From assembly GCF_014138435.1 (NCBI RefSeq), contig NZ_JACJIM010000012.1, positions 1 to 64,000 on the forward strand: a DNA stretch of 64,000 nucleotides, given 5' to 3'. Shown here piece after piece: positions 28,506 to 36,313 of this stretch. Each line of letters opens with the position of its first letter. Position 1 is the first letter of the stretch. A program made the position numbers and the translations under genes. The notes under the pieces were generated by a model that saw only the letters and a program-made list of their open reading frames with translations, did no database searches and was not told where the DNA came from. This DNA is from Methylobacterium fujisawaense (GTDB lineage Bacteria > Pseudomonadota > Alphaproteobacteria > Rhizobiales > Beijerinckiaceae).

Positions 28506-29444
28506 CTACAAGCGCGCGTCGGCTTTGGCGAGGATCGCCCGGGCGATGGTCAGGTCCTGCAGGGCGATGCCGGAGGAGTCGAACACGGTGATCGCCTCCG
28601 GATCGGTCCGGCCCCCCTCCCCGGTCCGGAGCACGTCGCCGAGGGCCCGCAGGCCGGCGGAAGCCCCCGCGGAGGCGTGCTGGAATTCCCCGATGGTGCG
28701 CGACTGCTCCGGCAGGTCGCAGAACAGCTGCGCCCGCTCCAGCAGGGCCGGGGGCAGTTCCTGCTTGCCCTTCGCGTCCGCCCCCATGGCGGCGACATGC
28801 GTGCCGGGGCGGACCCAGTCGGCCTCGAACAGCGGCGCGCGGGCCGGCGTCGCCGTGACGATCACGTCGGCGGCCGCGCAGGCCTCCCGGGGCGCGGCCG
28901 CCCGCACGGCGATCCCCGAGGCCCCCTGCCCCGCCAGGCGCTCGGCGAAGCCCGCGACCTTGGTGGCGTCCCGGGCGACCACCAGCACCGTCCGGATCGG
29001 CAGGATCCGGGCGAGCGCCGCGCACTCGAACTCCGCCTGGTTCCCCGCCCCGAAAACGGCGAGCACCGCCGAATCCGGCCGGGCGAGGACGCTGGCCGCC
29101 ACCGCGTCGGCGGCGGCGGTCCGGTAGGCATTGACGCGGCCCGCCTCGATCACCGTGTCGACCCGGCCGACATCCTGGTCGAACAGCAGGATCACCGAAT
29201 TGTGCCGCGGCAGGCCCCGGTCCGGATTGCCCGGCCAGAACGAGCCGACCTTCAGGCCGGCATAGTCGGCCGTCGAGCCCGACTTGATCGAGAACCGGTT
29301 GGTCGGCTCCGAGCCGTGCCCGAGCACCGCCGGGAACAGGGTGGTGCCCGGGGCGACCGCGGCGATCAGCGCCTCCCGGGCCGCCTCGAACGCCATGGCG
29401 TGGTCGACCAGGGCCGCGGAGTCCTCTTCCGAGATGAAGCGCAT
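28506..29444 (-). CDS. ornithine cyclodeaminase/mu-crystallin family enzyme (possible iminosuccinate reductase)
   Basis: A 312-residue NAD(P)-dependent enzyme of the OCD/mu-crystallin family. The dinucleotide motif is AVFGAGNQAEFE (about residues 130-141), preceded by RTAAADAVAASVLARPDS. The substrate-side motif FSIKSGSTADYAGLKVGSFWPGN keeps a lysine/glycine pattern typical of imine reductases. Members include ornithine cyclodeaminase, ketimine reductases and BhcD, the iminosuccinate reductase of the beta-hydroxyaspartate cycle. The upstream neighbour is a hydroxyaspartate-aldolase-type gene, so a BhcD-like role is a reasonable hypothesis, not established. Confidence 0.85.
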   Translation of the reverse strand: MRFISEEDSAALVDHAMAFEAAREALIAAVAPGTTLFPAVLGHGSEPTNRFSIKSGSTADYAGLKVGSFWPGNPDRGLPRHNSVILLFDQDVGRVDTVIEAGRVNAYRTAAADAVAASVLARPDSAVLAVFGAGNQAEFECAALARILPIRTVLVVARDATKVAGFAERLAGQGASGIAVRAAAPREACAAADVIVTATPARAPLFEADWVRPGTHVAAMGADAKGKQELPPALLERAQLFCDLPEQSRTIGEFQHASAGASAGLRALGDVLRTGEGGRTDPEAITVFDSSGIALQDLTIARAILAKADARL

Positions 29445-29471
29445 GGATTCGAAGACCTCCAGAGTCCGGGT

Positions 29472-29586
29472 TTCAAAAGGGCGTGCCCTTTCGCGGGTGC
29501 AGGGCGGCGCCCTGCGGTCGGGGACGCCCGAGCGTCGGGGCGCCGCCCCGATACCCCGCCGAAGGGCTTCAGCCCTTCGGAATCCC
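29472..29586. repeat. hairpin-rich interspersed repeat, copy A
   Basis: Four short palindromes in a row: 29476-29491 (AAAGGGCGTGCCCTTT), 29500-29514, 29536-29550 and 29560-29579 (CGAAGGGC...GCCCTTCG). The last one abuts the stop codon of the aldolase gene at 29587-30708. Copies B (31996-32072) and C (49680-49786) share the order and the same placement. They probably fold in the 3' untranslated RNA. Confidence 0.75.
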
Positions 29587-30708
29587 CTACAGGGTCATGC
29601 CGCGGGCGGTGACCGGCCAGACGGCCTCGACCCGGCCGTTCCGCACGCCCACGTACCAGTCGTAGACGTTGACCGTCGGGTCGCAATGGCCGGGGATCAG
29701 CTTCAGGCGCTCGTTGAGCTTGAGCACGTTGCCGGGATCGCTGATCACCCCGTGCTCGTCCGAGCACTTGATGTACGCCACGTCGTCGCGGCCGAACACC
29801 ACCGGCAGGCCGCTGTCGATGCTCTGCGCCTTCAGGCCGGCATCGCAGATGGCCACATCCGCCTTCGCCTTGCTCATGATCGCCGTGACGATGAACAGGC
29901 TGTTCTCGAATTCCGCGATCGGCCGGCCGTCCGCGTCCTTCACCCGCTGGTAGTCCGCGTCCATGAAGACGTAGGAGCCGCATTGCAGCTCGTTGTAGAC
30001 GCCGCTGCCGCCCTCCAGGGCGAAGCTGCCGGTGCCGGCCCCCGCGACGATATCGCAGGCGAGCCCCTCGGCCTTCAGAAGGTCGACGGTGCGCCTGGTC
30101 TCGTCGATCGCCGTCTGGATCAGGGCCTTGCGCTCGCCGTAGTCGCGCACGTGCTGCGCCTTGCCCTGATAGGCCTGCAGACCCGCGAAGCGCAGGCCCG
30201 GCGCCTTCGCGATCGCCCTGGCGATCACCAAGGCGGGCTCGCCCGGGGCGACGCCGCAGCGGCCGGCGCCGACATCGATCTCCACGAGGCATTCGAGGGT
30301 GACGCCATACTGGACGGACGCCGCCGAGAGATCGTCGACATTGCCGAGGTCGTCGACGCAGACCAGCACCCGCGCCCGTTTGGCGAGCGCCGCCAAGCGC
30401 TCGATCTTCTTCGGCGCCACCACCTGGTTGGAGACCAGCACGTCGCGGATGCCGGCGCTCACCAGCGCCTCGGCCTCGCTGACCTTCTGGCAGCAGACGC
30501 CGCAGGCCCCGCCCCGCTCGATCTGCACAGTCGCGATGTCGGAGGATTTGTGCGTCTTGGCGTGGGCCCGGTGGCGCAGGCCGTGCTCCTTCATGAAGCG
30601 GCCGAGCGTGTCGACGTTGCGCTCGAAGGCGTCGAGATCGACCATCAGGCAGGGGGTGTCGATCTCCTCGACCGGCATGCCGACGCAGGCGGGAATGTTG
30701 TTGCGCAT
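29587..30708 (-). CDS. 3-hydroxy-D-aspartate aldolase-type PLP enzyme (DSD1 family, BhcC-like)
   Basis: A 373-residue fold-III PLP enzyme. The PLP lysine lies in HRAHAKTHKS (Lys51). The metal-binding motif PGHCDPT is at about 340-345 (His341, Asp343). The sequence closely follows the Paracoccus 3-hydroxy-D-aspartate aldolase/BhcC pattern, for example GVCCQKVSEAEA, ELQCGSYVFMDADY, CDAGLKAQSIDSGLP and YIKCSDEHGV. That enzyme splits (or forms) beta-hydroxyaspartate from or to glycine and glyoxylate. D-threonine aldolase activity is the main alternative. It lies between a threonine-synthase-like gene (59 bases upstream) and an OCD-family gene, all minus strand. Confidence 0.9.
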   Translation of the reverse strand: MRNNIPACVGMPVEEIDTPCLMVDLDAFERNVDTLGRFMKEHGLRHRAHAKTHKSSDIATVQIERGGACGVCCQKVSEAEALVSAGIRDVLVSNQVVAPKKIERLAALAKRARVLVCVDDLGNVDDLSAASVQYGVTLECLVEIDVGAGRCGVAPGEPALVIARAIAKAPGLRFAGLQAYQGKAQHVRDYGERKALIQTAIDETRRTVDLLKAEGLACDIVAGAGTGSFALEGGSGVYNELQCGSYVFMDADYQRVKDADGRPIAEFENSLFIVTAIMSKAKADVAICDAGLKAQSIDSGLPVVFGRDDVAYIKCSDEHGVISDPGNVLKLNERLKLIPGHCDPTVNVYDWYVGVRNGRVEAVWPVTARGMTL

Positions 30709-30767
30709 GGTCCGTCTCCTCCGGATCGGGGTGTCTTGGTCGGGATGTCTTGGTCAGCGGGCCTGGG

Positions 30768-31907
30768 TCACGGGGCGAGGCCCAGAAGCTCGGCGATGCG
30801 CGGCGTCGCCTTGATGCCCGTGCCGGTGAGCACCACCACGGTGGTCTCCCCGGGCCGGATCGCGCCGCTTGCGGTGAGGTCGGAGAGCGCCGCCGCCGCC
30901 ATGGCGCAGGTCGGCTCGACGTAGAGGCCGGTGCGGGCGAGCTCCATCAGGGCCGCCTCGATGGCCGCCTCGGAGACCGCCACGGTGCCGCCGCCGGACC
31001 GGCGGAGCGCCGCCAAGACCTCGCGGCCGCGCACCGGCTGGGCGATCGAGGCGCCCTCGGCCAGCGTCGGGCGCGGGGTCACCGGCACGAAATCGTCGGC
31101 GCCCGCCGCGAACCCGGCATGGAGCGGCGCGCAATGGGCCGGCTGGACCGCGTAGAGCCGCGGCAGGCGGGCGATCTCCCCCCGGCGCAGCAGCTCCGAG
31201 AAGCCGATGTCGCAGCCGAGGATGTTGCTGCCCGCGCCGCAGGGGATGATGACGGCGTCGGGCGCGGAGAAGCCCAGATCCTCCCACAGCTCGTAGGCCA
31301 GCGTCTTGGTGCCCTGGAGGAAATGGGCCTGCCAGTTGTGGCTGGCGTAGAAGATCTCCTCCGCCTGCCGCACGGCGGCGTCGGCGGTGTCCTGGCGGGT
31401 GCCGGGCACCAGCTCGACCGCGGCGCCGGCGGCGCGCATCTGCACGGTCTTGGCCGGCGAGGTCGAGGCCGGGACCAGGATCTTGGCCCGCATCCCGGCG
31501 GCGGCCGCGTAGGTCGCCACCGCGGCGCCGCCGTTGCCGGAGGAATCCTCCAGCACCGCGTCGATCCCCTGCTGGCGCAGGATCGACAGCATCACGGACG
31601 CGCCCCGGTCCTTGAAGCTGCCCGAGGGCGCGAACCATTCGAGCTTGAAATGGGCGTGGCCGCCCCGCCAGGGCCGGTGCACCAGCGGGGTGCAGCCCTC
31701 CCCGAGGGAGACCGGGTCGGAGACCGCCACCGGCAGGGCGGCGGCGTAGCGCCAGAGGGAGCGCTTGGCCGTGTCGATCTCCCCGCGTCCGATCCCCGGC
31801 AGGTCCGTGATCATCAGCGGACCGCCCGTCTCCGAGCGCCAGCGGGGCGTCTCGATCGGGTAGGTCGCGCCGGTGGCGGGGTCGAGATAGGCGGCAGATG
31901 GAGGCAT
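30768..31907 (-). CDS. threonine synthase-like PLP enzyme (fold II)
   Basis: A 379-residue fold-II PLP enzyme. The PLP lysine is Lys99 in APSGSFKDRGA; the phosphate loop reads EDSSGNGGAAVATYAAAAG. The C-terminal part has GAGSNILG and TGTGIKATPRI. It resembles threonine synthase but lacks the long N-terminal domain of ThrC, and stands with amino-acid catabolic genes. A dehydratase or lyase acting on a hydroxy amino acid, possibly hydroxyaspartate (BhcB-like role), is an inference from context. Housekeeping threonine synthesis seems less likely. It has its own promoter-like AT patch upstream (31930-31960). Confidence 0.82.
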   Translation of the reverse strand: MPPSAAYLDPATGATYPIETPRWRSETGGPLMITDLPGIGRGEIDTAKRSLWRYAAALPVAVSDPVSLGEGCTPLVHRPWRGGHAHFKLEWFAPSGSFKDRGASVMLSILRQQGIDAVLEDSSGNGGAAVATYAAAAGMRAKILVPASTSPAKTVQMRAAGAAVELVPGTRQDTADAAVRQAEEIFYASHNWQAHFLQGTKTLAYELWEDLGFSAPDAVIIPCGAGSNILGCDIGFSELLRRGEIARLPRLYAVQPAHCAPLHAGFAAGADDFVPVTPRPTLAEGASIAQPVRGREVLAALRRSGGGTVAVSEAAIEAALMELARTGLYVEPTCAMAAAALSDLTASGAIRPGETTVVVLTGTGIKATPRIAELLGLAP

Positions 31908-31935
31908 CGCGGCTCGGTTTCCGGGGCGGTTCGGG

Positions 31936-31956
31936 AAGATAATACAAAATAATCTT
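31936..31956 (-). promoter_or_regulatory. AT-rich near-palindrome upstream of the threonine synthase-like gene
   Basis: In a strongly GC-rich setting, AAGATAAT (31936-31943) and ATAATCTT (31949-31956) form a 7-of-8 inverted repeat around ACAAA. It lies 29 bases before the start codon at 31907. It looks like a regulator operator overlapping a promoter -10 region. If so, this gene and those after it can be transcribed independently of the riboswitch-led gene upstream. Confidence 0.45.
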
Positions 31957-31995
31957 GGTCGGCGCGCCTCCCTTCTCGCGGAGACGACGCCGGGC

Positions 31996-32072
31996 CGAGG
32001 CGGGCGGGGCCCGCCTCGTCAGGGCTCCGCCCCGACAACCCGCCAAAGGGCTTCAAGCCCTTTGGAAACCCG
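31996..32072. repeat. hairpin-rich interspersed repeat, copy B
   Basis: A shorter member of the family seen at 29472 and 49680. It contains a GGCGGGC/GCCCGCC palindrome, a GGCTCCGCCCC block, and CCAAAGGGCTT...AAGCCCTTTGG (32043-32065). This last hairpin directly follows the stop codon of the D-amino-acid dehydrogenase gene in the minus-strand transcript. Confidence 0.7.
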
Positions 32073-32078
32073 GGCCTC

Positions 32079-33341
32079 TCAGGCCGCGAGCGGCAGGATC
32101 GTCCGCTCCGGGGCGTGCTCGGCGGCGATCGCTCCGGCGACGATCTCGGCGGTGGCCCCCGAGAGGGTCCAGCCGAGATGGCCGTGGCCGGTGTTGTAGA
32201 AGACCCCGGGCCGGCGGCCGCGACCGACCTTGGGCAGCATGTTCGGCAGCATCGGGCGCAGGCCGCTCCAGGCCACCACCCGGTCGGTGTCGACCAGCGG
32301 GAACTGCTCGCGGGTCCAGTCGACCAGCGGCTGGATCCGGTCGTGGCGGATGTCGCGGTTGAAGCCGTTGAACTCGGCGGTGCCGGCGACCCGCAGGCGC
32401 TCGTCGCCGAGCCGGCTCGTCACGATCTTGGCCGCCTCGTCGAGGATGCTCACCTCGGGGGCCGCCTTCTGGGCCTCCGGAGTCAGCAGGTTCACGGTGA
32501 TCGAGTAGCCCTTCACCGGGTAGACGTTGACCCGGTCGCCGAGCATCGCGGCGAAATGCCGGCTGGCGCAGCCCGCACAGATCACCACCGCGTCGGCCTG
32601 CAGAACCTGCGTGTCCCCGGCAGGATGGCCCGCAGCGCGCCAGCCGATGTCATAGCCCCCCTCCCCCGGCGCGATCGTCTCGACGCTGGCGTCCTGGACG
32701 AAGCGGACACCCCTGCGGGCGCAGGCGGAGGCGAGCCCCCGGGTGAATTTGTGGATGTCGCCGGTGGCGTCGGAGGGCGTGAAGAAGCCCCCGTGATAGG
32801 TCCCGGCCAGCGTCGGCTCGATCGCCCGGATCTCCTCCGGAGTCACGGCGTAGCGCTCGAGGCCGCCCTCCCGCAGCAGGGCGTTGACTCCGGTCGCCTT
32901 CTCGAAGCTCGCCCGGTCCCGGTAGAAATGCAGGATGCCGCGGGTCTTCAGGTCGAAGTCGATCCCCTCGGCCTCGGCCATGGCGAACAGCGCCTCCCGG
33001 GCCTTCAGGGCCAGCCGCACGGTCTCCACGGTGTTCTCGCGGTAATGGGCGATCTCGCGGACGAACGCGGCCATCCAGGACAGCTTGTGCCAGGAGGGCT
33101 TGGGATTCATCAGCAGCGGCGCGTCCCGGCGCATCATCCAGCGCAGGCCCTGCATCACCGTGGAGAGCTTGTTCCAGACCTCGGCGTTGCAGGCCGAGAG
33201 CTGGCCGCCATTGGCGAAGGAGGTCTCCATGGCGGCGTAGCGCTGCCGGTCGAGGACGGTGACGCGGTAGCCGCGCTGGGCGAGCGCATAGGCGGTCGTC
33301 ACGCCGGTGATGCCGGCGCCGATCACGGCGATGTGGGTCAT
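32079..33341 (-). CDS. dadA: D-amino acid dehydrogenase-type FAD oxidoreductase
   Basis: A 420-residue flavoprotein of the DadA/glycine oxidase (DAO) superfamily. The FAD-binding motif is IAVIGAGITGVTTAYALAQRGY at the N-terminus. The DadA signature follows in TSFANGGQLSACNAEVWN. The C-terminus carries the GRRPGVFYNTGHGHLGWTLSGATAEIVA motif. DadA passes electrons from D-amino acids to the respiratory chain, giving keto acids and ammonia. The gene is preceded by a tandem glycine riboswitch, so glycine (or D-alanine/D-serine derived from related pools) may be a physiological substrate, yielding glyoxylate. That is inference. The RBS GGAG at 33354-33351 supports the ATG at 33341. Confidence 0.93.
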   Translation of the reverse strand: MTHIAVIGAGITGVTTAYALAQRGYRVTVLDRQRYAAMETSFANGGQLSACNAEVWNKLSTVMQGLRWMMRRDAPLLMNPKPSWHKLSWMAAFVREIAHYRENTVETVRLALKAREALFAMAEAEGIDFDLKTRGILHFYRDRASFEKATGVNALLREGGLERYAVTPEEIRAIEPTLAGTYHGGFFTPSDATGDIHKFTRGLASACARRGVRFVQDASVETIAPGEGGYDIGWRAAGHPAGDTQVLQADAVVICAGCASRHFAAMLGDRVNVYPVKGYSITVNLLTPEAQKAAPEVSILDEAAKIVTSRLGDERLRVAGTAEFNGFNRDIRHDRIQPLVDWTREQFPLVDTDRVVAWSGLRPMLPNMLPKVGRGRRPGVFYNTGHGHLGWTLSGATAEIVAGAIAAEHAPERTILPLAA

Positions 33342-33352
33342 GGGCTTGGACT

Positions 33353-33417
33353 CCGGGACGTGGACGCGTGGAGGCCGCCTCAAGCGGTCGGCCGGTTGCG
33401 CGCCCCATCTGTCCCGG
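33353..33417 (-). promoter_or_regulatory. possible RBS-sequestering expression platform of the glycine riboswitch
   Basis: Just after the last aptamer motif, the minus-strand RNA reads CCGGGAC (33417-33411). The same 7 bases are complementary to GTCCCGG (33359-33353), whose last two G residues belong to the GGAG ribosome-binding site. Pairing would hide the RBS. CCGGGAC also lies in the conserved 3' flank of aptamer 2, so ligand binding could compete with it. This is a reading of complementarity only. Confidence 0.5.
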
Positions 33418-33615
33418 TGCCTGAGAGCTTGATCCGTCCCGCCCTGGCGCGGCGAAGTACGGACGTCCCCTTCGGCGGGTGCCCACGGGTTCCCCCGCTG
33501 CACCTCTCTCCAGATCGCCCTGACGACACGGTTCCGGTGCCTGAGAGTTTCCGGGGCGGTTGCTCCGTCGGCGCCGGGTCCCCTCTGCTGGGAAGATCCC
33601 GGTCTCTCCCGCATC
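33411..33615 (-). ncRNA. tandem glycine riboswitch
   Basis: Two glycine aptamers lie in tandem on the minus strand upstream of dadA. Aptamer 1 (about 33615-33535) has GGGAGAGACC, CCGACGGAGCAACC and CTCTCAGGCACCGG. Aptamer 2 (about 33518-33411) has GGAGAGAGGTGC, CGCCGAAGGGGACG and CTCTCAGGCACCGGGACAG. These are the canonical GGAGAG, CCGAAGGRG and CTCTCAGGYA blocks, present twice with the short linker typical of cooperative tandem switches. The RNA's start lies near 33620 and dadA begins 70 bases after its 3' end. Glycine switches usually turn on catabolic genes. No T-rich terminator was found, so translational control is more likely. Confidence 0.93.
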
Positions 33616-33789
33616 GTCACGATGGGCTGTCCCTGGATACGCCGATCGGCCGCAGGGGAGAAGCCCGCCCGTCCCGCCGGCGGCCGATTTCACCGACAGC
33701 CGCTGCGCGTTGTCACCGCCACCCACGCTCTCCGCCGGAGCGATCCCGGCCGCCGCCGGTTGACGCTGGATTCTCCGGGAGACACCCCG

Positions 33790-34125
33790 ATGCTGACCAG
33801 GACCGCGATCTACGAGGGCAGGGTGCGCGACGCCCGGGAAGAGGAATTCTTCCGCCGGGTCCGGGACGAGCTGGAGCCGTTCTGGCGGCGATTCCCGGGC
33901 GTCACCGCCGTGCGGATCCAGCGCGTGGTCTCGAAGGACGCCGACGCGCGGCCGATCGCCATGATCCTGGAGATGGACTTCCCCGATCAGGCGGCGCTGG
34001 ATGCCTGCCTCGCCTCTCCGATCCGCCCGGAATCGCACGCCGCCACCGAGGCGGTGATGGAGATGTTCGACGGCCGCTTCTACCATCTGGTCAGCACCGG
34101 GCGCACCATGTCGCTGGTGGATTAG
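33790..34125 (+). CDS. small protein with a probable dimeric alpha/beta-barrel fold
   Basis: A 111-residue protein beginning MLTRTAIYEGRVRD. The pattern of a short helix after a first strand, then AMILEMDFPDQAALDACLASPIRPESHAATEAVMEMFDG, suggests an EthD/ABM-type ferredoxin-like dimer; no family is certain. It is divergent from the glycine-riboswitch dadA gene and separated from it by about 175 bases after the riboswitch start. The start at 33790 is preferred to longer upstream frames. The role is unknown. Confidence 0.7.
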   Translation: MLTRTAIYEGRVRDAREEEFFRRVRDELEPFWRRFPGVTAVRIQRVVSKDADARPIAMILEMDFPDQAALDACLASPIRPESHAATEAVMEMFDGRFYHLVSTGRTMSLVD

Positions 34126-34139
34126 GACCCGGCCTCGGA

Positions 34140-34262
34140 AGGTCAATCTCCGCTCGAACGCAACGGCAAGTTTACCGCATATAAACCTATACTGACATAT
34201 TATAATAGCCTGAAGATAAAATCTCAGGCCTGAACATCAGTTGATCCAGCACTCTTTAAGGG
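34140..34262. promoter_or_regulatory. AT-rich island upstream of a small membrane-protein gene
   Basis: A sharply A/T-richer block within a very GC-rich region, including TATTATAAT-like -10 sequence (34195-34205). A short inverted repeat CCTGA...TCAGG lies near 34210-34228. It probably contains the promoter of the gene at 34317, and could host a small RNA. No known RNA was recognised. Confidence 0.45.
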
Positions 34263-34316
34263 TCTCGGCGCAGGTTCCGTCCGAGCGACACCCTTCTTGT
34301 TCAGGCGGACGGCGCG

Positions 34317-34568
34317 ATGGCGAAATGGATTCCTGGCGCGGCCGTCTTCGGCCTCCTGTGCCTGATGATCATCCCGGCTCCCGGGATCTGGGGCGTCCTG
34401 ATCGGGGCCGCCTGCGTGCTGGCCATCGTCGGCAGCCTGTGCATGCTCGCCCTCGATCGGGTGGCGAGCGCCATCCTCGTCTGGCGCTCGCGGATGCGGG
34501 CGCGACGCCCGAGCCGGAGCCGGAGCCGGGTGGTCCATGCCGGCTCCAGGATGACCCGGAAGGTCTGA
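34317..34568 (+). CDS. small membrane protein of unknown function
   Basis: An 83-residue protein with two hydrophobic helices (about 7-23, GAAVFGLLCLMIIPAPG, and 25-47, GVLIGAACVLAIVGSLCMLA) joined by a short turn. A strongly basic tail, SRMRARRPSRSRSR, is probably cytoplasmic. No family was recognised. It lies 96 bases before the GST gene on the same strand. Confidence 0.6.
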   Translation: MAKWIPGAAVFGLLCLMIIPAPGIWGVLIGAACVLAIVGSLCMLALDRVASAILVWRSRMRARRPSRSRSRVVHAGSRMTRKV

Positions 34569-34664
34569 GCCTCCGGCGGGGCGCCGGGGGCTGGATTCCC
34601 CGCGGCATCGGTGCAAGGTCCCGGCGCCGCGACCACGGCGCCTAAGACCAACCGGGACGGTCCG

Positions 34665-35270
34665 ATGAAGCTCCTCTACTCCCCCGCCTCGCCCTATGCC
34701 CGCAAGGTGCTGGTCCTCGCCCACGAGACGGGACTGATCGACCGGATCGCCGTCACCGTCGCCGGGGCCTCGCCGACCGGGCCCTCCGCGGAGGTCGCCG
34801 CCCACAATCCGCTGGGCAAGATTCCCGCCCTGGTCCTGGAGGACGGCACCGCCCTCTACGACAGCCGGGTGATCTGCGAGTATCTCGACGGCCTCTCGTC
34901 CGGGCCGCGCCTGTTCCCCGAAGGCGCCGCCCGCTGGGACGCGCTGACCCGGCAGGCGCTGGCCGACGGGCTGCTCGATGCCGCGCTGCTCGCCCGCTAC
35001 GAGCGCGTGCTCCGCCCCGAGCCCCAGCGCTGGGACGCCTGGGAGGCCGGCCAGATCGGCAAGATCCGCGCGGCGCTGGACCGGTTCGAGAGCCTGGTCG
35101 GCGGGATGCCGGCACTGGATATCGGCACGGTCGCGATGGCCTGCGGGCTCGGCTACCTGGACCTGCGCTTTCCCGATCTCACGTGGCGGGAGGGCCGTCC
35201 GGCGGTCGCGGCCTGGTACGCGCAGTTCGAGCGTCGGCCCTCCATGGCGGCCACCGTGCCGAAGGGCTGA
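34665..35270 (+). CDS. glutathione S-transferase
   Basis: A 201-residue GST. The N-terminal thioredoxin fold reads MKLLYSPASPYARKVLVLAHETGL. The glutathione-binding motifs NPLGKIPALVLEDG and YDSRVICEYLD follow, and then an all-helical domain (about 85-200). The SPASPYARK loop is the catalytic-residue region of bacterial GSTs. The start at 34665 gives the standard N-terminus. The substrate is unknown. Confidence 0.93.
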   Translation: MKLLYSPASPYARKVLVLAHETGLIDRIAVTVAGASPTGPSAEVAAHNPLGKIPALVLEDGTALYDSRVICEYLDGLSSGPRLFPEGAARWDALTRQALADGLLDAALLARYERVLRPEPQRWDAWEAGQIGKIRAALDRFESLVGGMPALDIGTVAMACGLGYLDLRFPDLTWREGRPAVAAWYAQFERRPSMAATVPKG

Positions 35271-35292
35271 GCTCCCGCCGCGCCGGGCCCCG

Positions 35293-35766
35293 CTACGGCC
35301 GGGCCCGGTCCGCGATCGCGTAGGGATGGGTCGAGCCGAGGGGATCGGCGAGGAAGTCCTGGACCGTCCCGGCGCCCGTGCCGAAGGTGATGAGCAGGAA
35401 GCCGCCCGCCAGGGCGAAGTTCTTCAAAAAATCCCAGAACAGCGCGCGGCCCTTGCCCCCCGCCCAGAAATCCCCCGGCACCCAGAACTGCTTCCACAGC
35501 AGCGCCGTCACCCCGCAATAGCCGGCGAGCACGAAGGCGGCGGCCCGGTCGGCGACCCCGGTCAGGATGCAGAGCGACATCCCGATCTCGACGCCGAGCC
35601 CGATCAGGATCAGCACCGTTGCGAACGCCGTGGCGTGCACGGCCTCCCGCGCCTGCCCGACCGCGCCCCGGAAGTTCAGGATCTTGTCGAGGGCGCTGAA
35701 CGGCAGGAACAGCAGCACGAGGAGCAGGCGGACGCTGAACGCGATTGCGACGCTGAGGCTGGCCAT
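35293..35766 (-). CDS. DoxX-family membrane protein
   Basis: A 157-residue protein with four membrane helices (starting SLSVAIAFSVRLLLVLLFLPFSALDKI). The DoxX pattern is visible in FLPFSALDKILNF, IGLGVEIGMSLCILTG and FLKNFALAGGFLLI. The family includes quinol-oxidase-associated and redox-stress proteins of unclear role. The start at 35766 is chosen over 35826 because it places the first helix near the N-terminus. It is convergent with the GST gene, 22 bases apart. Confidence 0.88.
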   Translation of the reverse strand: MASLSVAIAFSVRLLLVLLFLPFSALDKILNFRGAVGQAREAVHATAFATVLILIGLGVEIGMSLCILTGVADRAAAFVLAGYCGVTALLWKQFWVPGDFWAGGKGRALFWDFLKNFALAGGFLLITFGTGAGTVQDFLADPLGSTHPYAIADRARP

Positions 35767-36313
35767 GCGCTGAACGGTCTCCCGATCCGGCCCGGTTCGG
35801 GCCGCCGATCCAAGGCGCTGATCCAAGCCGCGAGCGGCGCAAAGGTTTCGCGCGGCCCCGCCGGCCGCGTGCAGATCCTGGCCCCCGAAGCGCCCTGTGC
35901 GGGCCGGCCCCGGCGGTGCGCAGCGCGTCTTCGATCACGGGCGGCATCCCGGCAACGCAGACTCGGACGCCTCAGCCGAGACCGGCCTGCGCCGCGCCCA
36001 CCTCGTCGAGGCGACGGCGCCCGGCACTCTCGAGAACGCCGTTCAGATCCGCCCGTGGCACGCCGACGTGCTTCGGCTCGGCGGCCCCAACATACACCTC
36101 GCGCGCCACAACTTCGTCCTGCCGCTGGTGTGCCGCCTGGTGCATCCCGGCTCCGGAAGCTCGGATGTCGGCCAGGGCGGGACGTCGAGAGCCGAGAGCG
36201 AAGCCGAGTCCCGGCGGCTGGTCGACCGCTTCGGCCGCATCCCCTGGTGAAATCGCGCCACGCGGCGGACGCCCTGCGGGCCGGAAGCGCGCTCGACCGG
36301 CGCGGATGTTGGT
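35767..36313. other. 547-base region with one doubtful open frame
   Basis: The interval between the DoxX start and the argE-like 3' end. A plus-strand frame at 35897-36250 could code 117 residues (including NIHLARHNFVLPLVCRLVHPG), but it has no recognised family, no convincing start and overlaps antisense frames. It may be a remnant. No terminator or RNA was found here. Confidence 0.35.

Noticed and set aside
31996..32072. Repeat copy considered as a classical terminator
   Set aside because: The hairpins lack a T-run, so intrinsic termination cannot be claimed. It is recorded as a repeat instead.
35897..36250. 117-codon plus-strand frame
   Set aside because: No recognised family and a weak start. 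Kept only as a possible remnant in the region note.
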